NCBI GenBank assembly: GCA_030754315.1
Contig: JASMAO010000020.1
Coordinates: forward strand, 1 to 26,084
DNA length: 26,084 nt
Source: SAR202 cluster bacterium
Lineage (GTDB): Bacteria > Chloroflexota > Dehalococcoidia > Lucifugimonadales > JASMAO01
Reading direction: 5' to 3'
The notes under the pieces were generated by a model, which worked only from the letters and a program-made list of their open reading frames with translations, was not told the DNA's origin and ran no database searches. This document shows, piece by piece, positions 1-7,846 of the stretch. Both the position numbers and the translations under genes were made by a program. Positions within the stretch are counted from its first letter, which is position 1. Each line of letters begins with the position of its first letter.

Positions 1-672
1 AGGAGAATGAGGCTCGAAGGTACTTACATAGAGTACGAACGGCCTGTCCTTGTTTTCATCTATGAACTCACAGGCTTCCTGTGCAAGATAGGACGCCATC
101 TGGTCTTCCTCAGGCATGTCATAATGAGCATCGGAAGAAAAAGTAGAAGTTCGAATACCAGATCGCCGTCCCAGTAATGAGAAACCTCTCCCTTCAGCAT
201 TCGCCGCCGGTTTTCTATCTGGCGTATAACCCTTCGATACCAGATATTCGGTGTATGTGGAGGTCTCGTTATTGAGCTGAGCGTGAGTGTATCCGGTACC
301 GTGCCCATCTTCTGATGATCTCCAGACGTTGAAACCATGCTGGCGTTCTATGTCGTTACCGAGGTGCCACTTTCCCATATAACCCTTGTAATGGTCATCT
401 GAGATCATTTCTGATATGACCTTTACGTCCTCTGGCAGATTGATCATGTTGACAATCGGTCCTGCGGCATGAGGATAGAGGCCGGTCATGATAGTCGCCC
501 TGGCAGGGGTGCATACTGGCTGGGAGACGTAAGCGTTCTGGAATACAAAACTCTCATCAGCAAGAGCATCCAGATTGGGAACGTCCAAGTAGTCGGCGCC
601 ATAACAGCTTAACGTGTCGTAACGCTGCTGATCACTAAACAGAAATACGATGTTAGGCCTTCGATCGCTCAT
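1..672 (-). CDS. Cys-type sulfatase, N-terminal part (cut by left edge)
   Basis: This open frame starts at an ATG (670-672) behind a strong TAAGGAG and runs without a stop to the window edge, so only the first 224 residues are seen. Near the N-terminus is SDQQRYDTLSCYG, which carries the metal-binding Asp. The sulfatase signature CTPAR follows at about residues 54-58, where the Cys would be converted to formylglycine, and then GKWHLG at about 100-105 with the conserved Lys and His. The visible part ends in STFEPHSP, which is also present in the complete sulfatase at 4699-6225, so the two are paralogues. The family hydrolyses sulfate esters, and some members act on phosphonate or phosphate esters. 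It is the last visible gene of the minus-strand transporter operon, 57 bases after the permease gene. There is no signal peptide, so a cytoplasmic enzyme acting after uptake is likely. The substrate cannot be told. Confidence 0.9.
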   Translation of the reverse strand, partial: MSDRRPNIVFLFSDQQRYDTLSCYGADYLDVPNLDALADESFVFQNAYVSQPVCTPARATIMTGLYPHAAGPIVNMINLPEDVKVISEMISDDHYKGYMGKWHLGNDIERQHGFNVWRSSEDGHGTGYTHAQLNNETSTYTEYLVSKGYTPDRKPAANAEGRGFSLLGRRSGIRTSTFSSDAHYDMPEEDQMASYLAQEACEFIDENKDRPFVLYVSTFEPHSP

Positions 673-729
673 TACAACTCCTTACAATCGGCTTTTCATT
701 TGACTGGCCACGTCCTTAAAGGAAATAAG

Positions 730-1614
730 TTATTGGCGGCCCCGCAGTCGCGGATCCATTATGTCTCTCACCGTGTCCCCCAGCAAATTGAGAGCGAGCA
801 CTGTGACAGTGATAAAAACTCCAGGCAGTATGGCGAGGTGCGGACCAGAGTTGAACCTGCTCTGGGCTCCGTTCAGCATGTTACCCCAGGTAGGTGTCGG
901 CGGAGATATGCCGAGGCCCAGAAAGCTGAGCTGGGCCTCGGCAACAATCGAGCCGGCAATGCCGACTGCTACCAATACTATCGACACCGGTAGGGTGTTG
1001 GGAAGGATGTGCCGCAGAATAATCCTTACGACAGAGGATCCTATCGCCCTCTGGGATTCTATATATTGTGCTTCTCTTAATGCTAGAACATGTGATCTCA
1101 CGATACGGATCGTCCCTATACCGCTGAACATGGACAGGGCCGCGATGACCACGATGACTGTAAACCCGAAGGCGGCTGTCACTGTCATCAATATGATAAG
1201 TCCCGGAAGAATGAGCAGTGTGTCGACAAATCGTTGGAGAATCAGGTCGATCCATTTTCCGTAATAGGCGCTGATGATTCCTATCATGGTTCCAAAGGAT
1301 ACGCCGATTATAGGGGAGAGAAATCCTACTAGAAGCGATATTCGGCCACCATAAATTATCCTGGTGAACTCGTCACGCCCGAGATCATCCGAGCCAAAAA
1401 TCAATAAACTACCGTCACTGGCCTCCTGGAATGGTTTCAAGTATCGGGTTGCGACAAAGGCATCGTGAGGAAAAGGAGTTATAAGCGGGGCGAATACAGC
1501 CCCGAGAACGGCAACTATGACTATGATTAATCCTGCGGTTCCCGCCGGATTGGTAGAGCAGAATCTGCGAACCCTTCGAAGGTGTGGGTTCGGGACATTG
1601 TCTTGATCAAGCAT
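730..1614 (-). CDS. ABC transporter permease, DppC/OppC type
   Basis: This is the second inner-membrane permease of a peptide/nickel/opine-type importer. The N-terminal Asn-Pro-rich segment and first membrane helix (GLIIVIVAVLGAVFAP) are followed by the family's periplasmic motif FGSDDLGRDEFTRIIYGGR. The remaining helices come next, with the cytoplasmic EAA-type loop (EAQYIESQRAIGSSVVRIILRHILPN, shown here as two parts: EAQYIESQRAIG and RIILRHILPN). A typical C-terminus, GDTVRDIMDPRLRG, closes the protein. About 295-309 residues is normal for DppC. I chose the ATG at 1612-1614. A TTG at 1657-1659 in the same frame would add 15 residues, and neither has a clear ribosome binding site. It follows the DppB-like gene and precedes a sulfatase, so it should be cotranscribed with both. 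No transporter ATPase gene lies in the window, so ATPases must come from elsewhere or from beyond the left edge. Confidence 0.92.
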   Translation of the reverse strand: MLDQDNVPNPHLRRVRRFCSTNPAGTAGLIIVIVAVLGAVFAPLITPFPHDAFVATRYLKPFQEASDGSLLIFGSDDLGRDEFTRIIYGGRISLLVGFLSPIIGVSFGTMIGIISAYYGKWIDLILQRFVDTLLILPGLIILMTVTAAFGFTVIVVIAALSMFSGIGTIRIVRSHVLALREAQYIESQRAIGSSVVRIILRHILPNTLPVSIVLVAVGIAGSIVAEAQLSFLGLGISPPTPTWGNMLNGAQSRFNSGPHLAILPGVFITVTVLALNLLGDTVRDIMDPRLRGRQ

Positions 1615-1691
1615 AACGGACAACCTGCTGCGGACAGGGTTCTCTGGATGCCGTGGCAAGCACTGTAGAATTATAATGCCATCTGCGCATG

Positions 1692-2645
1692 TTATTCATA
1701 TTTAACACGAGGATCCAGGACTCGATATGAAAGATCAATTATGAGTATCCATATCATCATAAAGAAGCCTATGCCGAGCACCAATCCAAGGACGGTTGAA
1801 GCATCCCTTGCAGCTACGGCGCTGACCATCAATAACCCGACTCCAGGTAAGTTGAAAACAGTCTCCAGGACAACCGCTCCGTCGACCAGGCCCGCCAGCA
1901 GCATGCCTAACATTGTGACTACTGGCAAGAGGGCATTCCTCAAGGCATGCCTGATTATTACGACTTTAGGAGTTAGGCCCTTTGCCCAGGCAGTCCGTAC
2001 GTAATCTTCATTTAAAACCTCCAACATCATTGAGCGGACCATTCGGCTTATGACGGCAGCAGAACGGAATCCCAGGATTGCCGCTGGTAACATGTAACGT
2101 TGAAATGCCACTCCCGGTTCCTCAAATATACTCACATGCATTACAGGTGGTATCCAACCTACTACCTTGGTTAGATAGAGCAAGAGCAAAATTGCTAACC
2201 AGAACGCTGGTATAGCCATACCTCCAGCACTGATTGTACGAATAACTTGGTCGAACAGGCTACCTCTGTTGAGGGCGCAAAAAACTCCCGCTGGTAGCGC
2301 CAGGATTATCGCAAATGCGACACCCATGAGGGCGAGAGTTACCGTGACTTCGATCTTGGGTTTCAAAAGTTCCCAGACGCTCATGCTGAAGTAGGGAGAA
2401 TAGCCAAGGTCCCCGCCCGCTGTTTGACGTAACCACCTTAAATATTGCATGAAGATCGGGTCAGATAGGCCCAGTTCCTTTCTGAGCTTTTCGATTGCTA
2501 TGGGGTCCGCGGCATTCTCTTCTCCTGATAAGAGTGAGGAGGCGACGTCGCCGGGCATAGCTTGGATCATAAAAAACAGTATCGTTCCCAAGAAAAGGAT
2601 AGTGGGGAACAGGAGAAGGAATCTTCTGAATATGTATATTTGCAC
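1692..2645 (-). CDS. ABC transporter permease, DppB/OppB type
   Basis: This is the first inner-membrane permease of the peptide/opine-type importer, 317 residues, a normal length. The N-terminus MQIYIFRRFLLLFPTILFLG is the usual first helix. It is followed by IQAMPGD, then a periplasmic loop with LGLSDPIFMQYLRWL and GGDLGYS, which are family hallmarks. The EAA loop is visible as NEDYVRTAWAKGL followed by ALRNALLPVVT. The C-terminus ends in DLSYRVLDPRVKYE. The start is GTG (2643-2645); no in-frame ATG is near the conserved N-terminus and the ribosome binding site is weak. It sits between the binding-protein gene (168-base gap containing a stem-loop) and the DppC-like gene (gap of 77 bases to its ATG). 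The family forms a B/C heterodimer, and the partner is encoded immediately downstream. Confidence 0.93.
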   Translation of the reverse strand: MQIYIFRRFLLLFPTILFLGTILFFMIQAMPGDVASSLLSGEENAADPIAIEKLRKELGLSDPIFMQYLRWLRQTAGGDLGYSPYFSMSVWELLKPKIEVTVTLALMGVAFAIILALPAGVFCALNRGSLFDQVIRTISAGGMAIPAFWLAILLLLYLTKVVGWIPPVMHVSIFEEPGVAFQRYMLPAAILGFRSAAVISRMVRSMMLEVLNEDYVRTAWAKGLTPKVVIIRHALRNALLPVVTMLGMLLAGLVDGAVVLETVFNLPGVGLLMVSAVAARDASTVLGLVLGIGFFMMIWILIIDLSYRVLDPRVKYE

Positions 2646-2671
2646 AGTTAAACCCGCTGGACTAAATGCTC

Positions 2672-2694
2672 GGTTCTTTATTCATGAAGGAACC
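2672..2694 (-). promoter_or_regulatory. Stem-loop between binding-protein and permease genes
   Basis: An 8-bp stem (2672-2679 with 2687-2694, including one G-U pair) around a 7-base loop lies in the 168-base gap after the lipoprotein gene. No T-run follows on the minus strand, so it is unlikely to stop all transcription. In importer operons such hairpins often protect the binding-protein mRNA and lower permease expression. That role here is inference. Confidence 0.35.
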
Positions 2695-2813
2695 CATTTG
2701 TTTGAGCCCCTGGCAGGTTCCCTCTGGAGAACACTGGTTATGACCTGGCCCACCAAGTGAGATTTGTGTCCCAGTTGGCAGGCCTTGTCACAATCACTAA
2801 ATTTTTTGGCCAG

Positions 2814-4628
2814 TTATCTGTCTAACCAAGCGTCAACGAATCTGGATTGTATAAACTTGGCTGTTGCAATTGCATCGACATTCATAACGCTATTTTGCTT
2901 GACCTGAAATTCATCTGGCCTTCTGACAGGTACCTTAGGTACCCATTCTTCTCTCATGATGCGGTCCATTTCCTTGCTGATGACCTTCTCTTCAGGAGAT
3001 CCTAGAGTTGCCATATCTAGTTGATCGAGCAAATCAAGCCAGGTTTTGGGAGGAGTCGCCTGGTAGAGTTCGAAACCCGAACCCGGCCGGAAAATCTGGT
3101 TGATTATCTCAACAGGGCTCTTGCTGGCGACAGCCTGCCCAAACCAGAACAGTGTCGTGTCTCCGGCGTATGCCGTCTCTCTCGCTGACATCATTTCCTC
3201 CACTACGATCTCGACGTCAACCCCGAGTGCCTTCATCTGCTGTTGAACTATCGTTGCTATCGGGTTATCAGGATCGTCGCTGTGGAACTTCACGTCCGTA
3301 AACCCTTTTGCCTTAAACACCTCCCTTGATTTGGCTTCCTGTGCTTCTCTCTGAGATGCGGCGATGCAAGGGTAGTCCAGAACGTCGTCGTAGTTCGGGT
3401 CTGCTGTCCCGAAGAAGCTGATCTGTTTCATGGTCGGAGGCTCAATTCCCGGGGCGCTGGATAGATCCGCTATCTCCCGAGTGTCAAGGCCACATCGGAA
3501 AGCGGCCCTCAATTCGGCATCGTCGAAAGGCGGGACGTTGGAATTCATTGATATTCCCTGGAACCCTGGGCTATCCCATCGCGTTACAAGGAGGTCAGGA
3601 TTGCTTTTGGCCGCTTCGAGGCCAAGCACGGGAGTCAGGCTGGTGTAATAATCAACTTGGCGTGTGGCTAGAGCGGCCTGTGCTAGGTCGGATCCCGCAA
3701 AGGCTATGCCAATTATGCCGTCGAGATAAGGAAGGGGCTTCCCGTCCGGGGCGTTAATGAAATAATCCGGGTTGGCTTCGCTTGTCACACTACTGCCATC
3801 TTCCCAGTCCGTTATCTTGTATGCCCCTGTGCCTATTACCTGCTCAGGGCTATCGAGCACTCCTCCCGCGGGTTCAAGAACGTGCTTCGGAAGGACTGGA
3901 TGCCACGAATCTGCCAAAGCTGTCAGTATCCTGCTCGTTGGCTTCGTATGGGTCATCTTTAACGTTGTGGAATCTACGATTTGCATGTCTTTGACAAGCA
4001 ATAGCCCGGCGATACGGGGCTGAGGCACTCCCTCCGGAGGGTTTTGCCATCGATTAATCGTATAAACCACATCATCCAGGGTGAAGGGCTGTCCGTCATG
4101 CCATTTGACCCCTTCATTGAAGGTAAAGGTCGAACCCAGTAAGTCATCACTGAGCTCCCAGCCGTTGGCTAGGTCAGGAGTGACGGTGATGCCATCTCGA
4201 GGCGAGAACTGTAGGACACCGCTGTAAAACCGGTTGAGGCCCTGAGTCGAAGACCAGTGAGATCGAGTGGTCATGTCCCATCTCTGGAACCATTTTCCTG
4301 TAATTATCTTCATCACCCCTCCGCGTTTACCTCCCGCGAATTCGTGAGTCGTCTTTGCAACAGCCGCTTTAGGCTTTGCAGTGACTTTTTGCTTAGTTGT
4401 TCCTGGAGCAGGAGCTACTGGAGCCGCCGCTGGGGCGGCGGGGGCTGCTGCCGCGGGCTGAGCGGGGGCGGCGGGTGCCGCCGCAGCAGCGGCCGCCGCG
4501 GGAGCTGCTGCGGCGGCTGGCGCGGGCTGAGCGGGGGTGGTGCTGTCAGAGGAGCTACATGCGATCATCGCAAGTAGCGTAGCCATCATAAGCACCAAGA
4601 TACCTATGTGTAGATAGTTTTTCGCCAT
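2814..4628 (-). CDS. ABC transporter substrate-binding lipoprotein (SBP family 5)
   Basis: This is the extracellular solute-binding component for the downstream permeases. The start is ATG (4626-4628) behind AAGGAG (4635-4640). Residues 1-23 form a lipoprotein signal peptide, with Cys24 in LAMIAC as the probable lipidated residue; Met at position -3 makes it a non-classical lipobox. Residues about 25-97 are a low-complexity Ala/Pro then Lys/Thr-rich linker, a tether between the lipid anchor and the folded domain. The SBP_bac_5 domain starts near residue 103 (GGVMKIIT) and shows family landmarks: NGWELSDD, FTFNEGVKWHDGQPFTLDDV and GTGAYKITDWEDGSSVT. Length (604) is normal for the family plus the linker. 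Such proteins bind peptides, opines, glycosides or other small solutes. The flanking sulfatases suggest a sulfated ligand, which is inference. Confidence 0.93.
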   Translation of the reverse strand: MAKNYLHIGILVLMMATLLAMIACSSSDSTTPAQPAPAAAAAPAAAAAAAAPAAPAQPAAAAPAAPAAAPVAPAPGTTKQKVTAKPKAAVAKTTHEFAGGKRGGVMKIITGKWFQRWDMTTRSHWSSTQGLNRFYSGVLQFSPRDGITVTPDLANGWELSDDLLGSTFTFNEGVKWHDGQPFTLDDVVYTINRWQNPPEGVPQPRIAGLLLVKDMQIVDSTTLKMTHTKPTSRILTALADSWHPVLPKHVLEPAGGVLDSPEQVIGTGAYKITDWEDGSSVTSEANPDYFINAPDGKPLPYLDGIIGIAFAGSDLAQAALATRQVDYYTSLTPVLGLEAAKSNPDLLVTRWDSPGFQGISMNSNVPPFDDAELRAAFRCGLDTREIADLSSAPGIEPPTMKQISFFGTADPNYDDVLDYPCIAASQREAQEAKSREVFKAKGFTDVKFHSDDPDNPIATIVQQQMKALGVDVEIVVEEMMSARETAYAGDTTLFWFGQAVASKSPVEIINQIFRPGSGFELYQATPPKTWLDLLDQLDMATLGSPEEKVISKEMDRIMREEWVPKVPVRRPDEFQVKQNSVMNVDAIATAKFIQSRFVDAWLDR

Positions 4629-4698
4629 AACTAACTCCTTATCTATTAAATAAAAAAGGGTACTAATAGGAAAGTATACTAAATATTTTTGCTAGTTC

Positions 4699-6225
4699 TT
4701 ACAAAGGCGCGCTATCGTCCGTTTTATACTGCCACGTTCTAATCTTAGTGGTGAGTAGGAGGACAATGTCCGCATATTCAGGAACAGTATATAGGTTTGA
4801 CAATTCATGCGGGTCCTCTCTTAAATTATAGAGTTCGCATTGATCGCTGGCACAGAGGTTCAGCTTCCAATCTCTATAAACGATGGTCCGCCAGGGGGCC
4901 TGGTGCATCGCGTTTATTTCGTGTGTTCCCAGCAACCTATCCTCTATGGAACCTATCCCATTCCATTCGACAAAAACCTCGTTGTTTCTCAGATTCCCAT
5001 TCCCTTCTAAAACGTTAGCAACCGATTTGCCGTCAAGCCCGTCGGGTACCTCACAACCAAGCATCTCGAGCAGGGTAGGAACGAGGTCGACATGACTGAA
5101 GTTACCACTGACTATCTTCTGTTCCTTCGATATTTGAGGAGCCCTTATAAGCAAAGGCACTCGGGCCGATTCTTCATACATCGATCTCTTCTCAAGCATG
5201 CCGTGGTCCCCGGCCATTTCACCGTGCTCGCTTGTAAAAACGATGATTGTTTCTTCGTAGATGCCCTGTTCCTTGAGGGTGTCCACGATCATCCCCACCA
5301 TGTCGTCGACCAGAGTTATGTTTGCCAAATACCTGGCCCTTAGTTCCTTCCAGCCGTGCTCAGAACTAATGTCATTGTACTGGGCTATCCGCTCGACGTA
5401 GTTGTGGTCAGAGCCGTCTGAACCTTGAAGGAACTGCATGTTGTTGTCTGCTCTCAAGCGGCTTATAAGAGGCGCATTTTCCGGTTTTTTCAGGAAGGCA
5501 GGGCCCGTAGGCAATGATGCCGGATCGTACAGATCATTATATGGACCGTTGTAGGGAGAGTGGGGTTCAAACGTGCTGACATACAACGCAAAGGGCTCAG
5601 CCTTGTTTTCTCGAATGAAATCAGACGCACTTCGGCCAAGGAAATGAGCCATCTGATCTTCCGCTGGCATTTCTGATCTCAACCCACCACTGAAGACCTT
5701 CCAGTTCTCCGGAATATTAGAAGTGACCTCGTCAGGAAGCAGGGCAGTTCCGCGCTGATCTTGGTTCAACTCTGTGTCAGGTTCGTAGCCCTTCCCTTCC
5801 AAGTAATTATGGAAGTCACTCTTGCTGGGTTCACCGGTCAAGCCAACGAAGCGAGAACTATGATCTTCGGTGGAGATCCAGTGCTGAAACCCGTGTTGTG
5901 CATTTCCGTCATTACCTAGGTGCCATTTTCCATGCCAGCCAGTTTTATATTCACCAGGAAGATATTCAGCTATAGTTTTCTGCTCAGGTGGCAAAGGTAT
6001 GACATTAACAGTAGGCCCAGCGTTATGAGGATGGAGACCTGTGACGATTGTTCCTCTGGCGGGTGTACAGACTGGTTGCCCGACATAGGCTCTTTCCATC
6101 ACGAACGATTCTTCACTCAAGGCGTTGATGTTCGGAGTCTTGATCCAATCGTTTCCATAGCAGGCCAACGTGTCGTATCTCTGTTGGTCACTAAATATAA
6201 AAACTAAGTTACGATGCTTAGTCAA
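4699..6225 (-). CDS. Cys-type sulfatase, complete
   Basis: A 508-residue sulfatase of the alkaline-phosphatase superfamily. Visible motifs: FSDQQRYDTLACYG at about 11-24 (metal Asp13, with Gln where many sulfatases have a second Asp); CTPAR at 53-57 with Cys53 as formylglycine precursor and Arg57; GKWHLG at 99-104; FEPHSPY at about 219-225; and TSEHGEMAGDHG at about 331-342, where Glu333 replaces the usual Asp of the DHGE motif. The start is TTG: an in-frame TAG lies 15 bases upstream, the conserved motif begins a few codons downstream, and AGGAG is 9 bases away. No signal peptide is visible. It is the first gene of the operon, 70 bases ahead of the lipoprotein gene. It is clearly paralogous to the sulfatase at the left edge, so the operon carries two related sulfatases, perhaps of different specificity. 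Substrate unknown; arylsulfatase, choline-sulfatase-like or phosphonate-ester activity are all possible. Confidence 0.92.
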   Translation of the reverse strand: MTKHRNLVFIFSDQQRYDTLACYGNDWIKTPNINALSEESFVMERAYVGQPVCTPARGTIVTGLHPHNAGPTVNVIPLPPEQKTIAEYLPGEYKTGWHGKWHLGNDGNAQHGFQHWISTEDHSSRFVGLTGEPSKSDFHNYLEGKGYEPDTELNQDQRGTALLPDEVTSNIPENWKVFSGGLRSEMPAEDQMAHFLGRSASDFIRENKAEPFALYVSTFEPHSPYNGPYNDLYDPASLPTGPAFLKKPENAPLISRLRADNNMQFLQGSDGSDHNYVERIAQYNDISSEHGWKELRARYLANITLVDDMVGMIVDTLKEQGIYEETIIVFTSEHGEMAGDHGMLEKRSMYEESARVPLLIRAPQISKEQKIVSGNFSHVDLVPTLLEMLGCEVPDGLDGKSVANVLEGNGNLRNNEVFVEWNGIGSIEDRLLGTHEINAMHQAPWRTIVYRDWKLNLCASDQCELYNLREDPHELSNLYTVPEYADIVLLLTTKIRTWQYKTDDSAPL

Positions 6226-6602
6226 AAGGAAGTTCTCCTAAACTACGAATGCAAATCAGTTTATTGCATACCGTCGGAAAAGTATTTAAATTCCTACCCA
6301 ACTCGCCACCGCCGAGTTTAAGTAGAAATCAGGTAGATGTCAACAAAAAAGAGGGAACCATATAAGATAAGTGCGTTAGCTATTGTCATAGAAAGAATTG
6401 GCCAACAATGGCGGGAAATACACTCAGTCTGAATTTAGCCCTGGGAAAGCCATATCAGTGAATCTTTTGACCTAATCCGCGGAGTATTTTGACCTGTCCT
6501 TCTGCCGGAGGATCGATACATTGCAATATAGGGGACGAACAGGTTGAATCAGTCGTAAAGGCTCTTGTGCTGCAGGAGTGAACCTTCTCGAGGAGGATTG
6601 AA
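6226..6602. other. Divergent intergenic region, sulfatase operon / lactonase
   Basis: These 377 bases separate the leftward sulfatase operon from the rightward lactonase gene, so promoters for both should lie here. I see a small hairpin (AACTCG 6300-6305 with CGAGTT 6313-6318, 7-base loop), two TTTGACCT repeats (6466-6473 and 6488-6495) that could be -35 elements or operator half-sites, and an AGGAGG just before the lactonase start. No convincing TATAAT at proper spacing was found, and there is no coding frame. Confidence 0.4.
6235..6239 (-). promoter_or_regulatory. Ribosome binding site fixing the TTG start of the sulfatase
   Basis: AGGAG on the minus strand lies 9 bases ahead of the TTG at 6223-6225. 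An in-frame TAG overlaps this site, so no start further upstream is possible. The next Met lies past the catalytic N-terminal motif, so TTG must be the start. Confidence 0.75.
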
Positions 6603-7463
6603 ATGACAAATAGGCTATCAGAGGTCATGGAAAGTAATGCTGTCGAAAGGCTGGCGACGGGCTTTGTTTTCACCGAAGGCCCGCTGTGGCATCCCGACGG
6701 CTACTGGTTGTTTGTAAATATCCGTCGGAGCCTGATATTCAGTATTGCGCCGGGCGCTGAACCGCGGGTCGAGCGCGAAAACAGTGGGGGTTCCAATGGC
6801 CTGACCTTTGATCTACGGGGTCGTCTAATCATGTGCGAAGGTGACAATCGCCGGTTGACTCGCCGTGACGGCGACGGCTCGATTTCCGTGTTTGTTGACC
6901 ATTGGGAAGGTAAAAAATTGAACAGGCCCAACGACCTTGTAGGTCGGTCAGACGGGACGGTGTATTTCACCAATCCTAACGGGCGTATCGCTCCGGAAGA
7001 CAGGGAGATTGATTTCGGAGGTGTCCACGCGGTCCGGCCTGACGGAAGCCAATTCGTTGCAATCGGCGAGTTCGAGTACCCTAACGGCCTCGCTTTTTCA
7101 CCCGACGAGGCAATTCTGTACGTTGCCAACACTCGGGAGAGTAAACACATCGAAGCGTTTGACGTCGCAGAGAACGGCACGCTCTCAAACGGTCGAGTTT
7201 GGGCAGACATGTCCTCGGACGAGCCTGACGGTGTCCCCGACGGGATGAAGGTGGATGTCGAGGGCCGGGTGTACTGCACCGGGCCCGGTGGGTGTTGGGT
7301 TTTTGACTCCGATGGTTCTCATATGGGGATCATCCGACTGCCTGAGATTCCCGCGAACGTCGCCTGGGGTGGGTACGATCATCGAACACTGTTGTTCACG
7401 GCCCGAACGTCGATCTACACAATGCGAATGACGACCGAGGGGACGCGTATCCCGGCTCTGTGA
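6603..7463 (+). CDS. SMP-30/gluconolactonase-family lactonase
   Basis: A 286-residue six-bladed beta-propeller hydrolase of the SMP-30/gluconolactonase/LRE family; members open sugar or other lactones using one divalent metal. Expected metal and substrate residues can be placed: Glu25 in FTEGPLWHPDG, Asn107/Asn110 in LNRPNDL, Asn161 in YPNGLAFSPDE, and Asp213 in GVPDGMKVDVEG. The blade-end repeats (SNGLTFDLRGRL, YVANT, YCTGPGG) are typical. The start is ATG with AGGAGG 7 bases upstream (6593-6598), a strong signal. It stands alone between the sulfatase operon and the amidase pair. A 60-base sample from its 3' half (7201-7260) is about 65% G+C by hand count, well above the AT-richer genes further right, so it may have been acquired separately. 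No signal peptide. The true lactone is unknown. Confidence 0.9.
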   Translation: MTNRLSEVMESNAVERLATGFVFTEGPLWHPDGYWLFVNIRRSLIFSIAPGAEPRVERENSGGSNGLTFDLRGRLIMCEGDNRRLTRRDGDGSISVFVDHWEGKKLNRPNDLVGRSDGTVYFTNPNGRIAPEDREIDFGGVHAVRPDGSQFVAIGEFEYPNGLAFSPDEAILYVANTRESKHIEAFDVAENGTLSNGRVWADMSSDEPDGVPDGMKVDVEGRVYCTGPGGCWVFDSDGSHMGIIRLPEIPANVAWGGYDHRTLLFTARTSIYTMRMTTEGTRIPAL

Positions 7464-7515
7464 ATTCAATAGAGATAAGTTGCAGATATTGTCCGCCCGG
7501 CCACTCGCGGCGAAT

Positions 7516-7536
7516 CCTCATCTTCTAGATGTGAGG
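7516..7536 (+). terminator. Stem-loop after the lactonase gene
   Basis: CCT/AGG plus CATCT/AGATG pair with a two-base bulge and a three-base loop, followed by TATTTGT. It lies 53 bases after the lactonase stop. The T-run is poor, so this may be a weak terminator. Confidence 0.35.
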
Positions 7537-7655
7537 TATTTGTATGCACGGTGGAGATTGGAGTGAGCTGAATCACACCGTGAAAATAGGTTTCACTTCG
7601 ATGACCTATAATCGGGTGACCAAACGGAACAAGATTCGCCTCAGGAGACTGCATT

Positions 7656-7841
7656 ATGCCTGAATTGAACGATGATGATATACGTGTATTGGCTAAGGCC
7701 GTCAACCTGGACATTCAAGACTCTGATATCACGGACGTCAAACACAGCTTAAACGCCATGTTGGATGCGATAGAGAGCATTAATCCGGAAGGAATTAATG
7801 GGATTGAACCACTGCCCGTTATTTTCCAGACGGGAGATTAG
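7656..7841 (+). CDS. GatC-like small amidase partner
   Basis: This 61-residue protein resembles GatC, the small subunit of the Glu/Asp-tRNA amidotransferase, and AtzG-type partners of stand-alone amidases. It has an N-terminal helix with DDDIRVLAKAVNLDI, a second amphipathic helix with VKHSLNAMLDAIESIN, and the C-terminal INGIEPLPVIF, which matches the GatC ending of the ..gVePl.. type. The start is ATG with AGGAG 8 bases upstream (7643-7647). The stop lies 5 bases before the amidase start, so the two are almost certainly translated together and probably form a complex in which this peptide wraps around the amidase. It is shorter than normal GatC (about 95 residues), and no gatB is present, so tRNA amidation is unlikely. 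Identification rests on context as much as on sequence. Confidence 0.7.
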   Translation: MPELNDDDIRVLAKAVNLDIQDSDITDVKHSLNAMLDAIESINPEGINGIEPLPVIFQTGD

Positions 7842-7846
7842 GGTTT

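Noticed and set aside
2758..2800. Possible fifth copy of the 42-bp repeat (CACCAAGTGAGATTTG...TTGGCAGG)
   Set aside because: Needs a four-base insertion, lacks a hairpin next to it and matches at too few positions.
4257..4582. Plus-strand frames rich in Gly, Arg and Leu opposite the lipoprotein signal and linker
   Set aside because: They are the antisense of the Ala/Pro low-complexity region and have no independent coding signal.
6383..6422. Possible repeat copy near GAATTGGCCAACAATGGCGG
   Set aside because: Shares only GAATTG and TGGCGG with a different spacing, and there is no adjacent hairpin.
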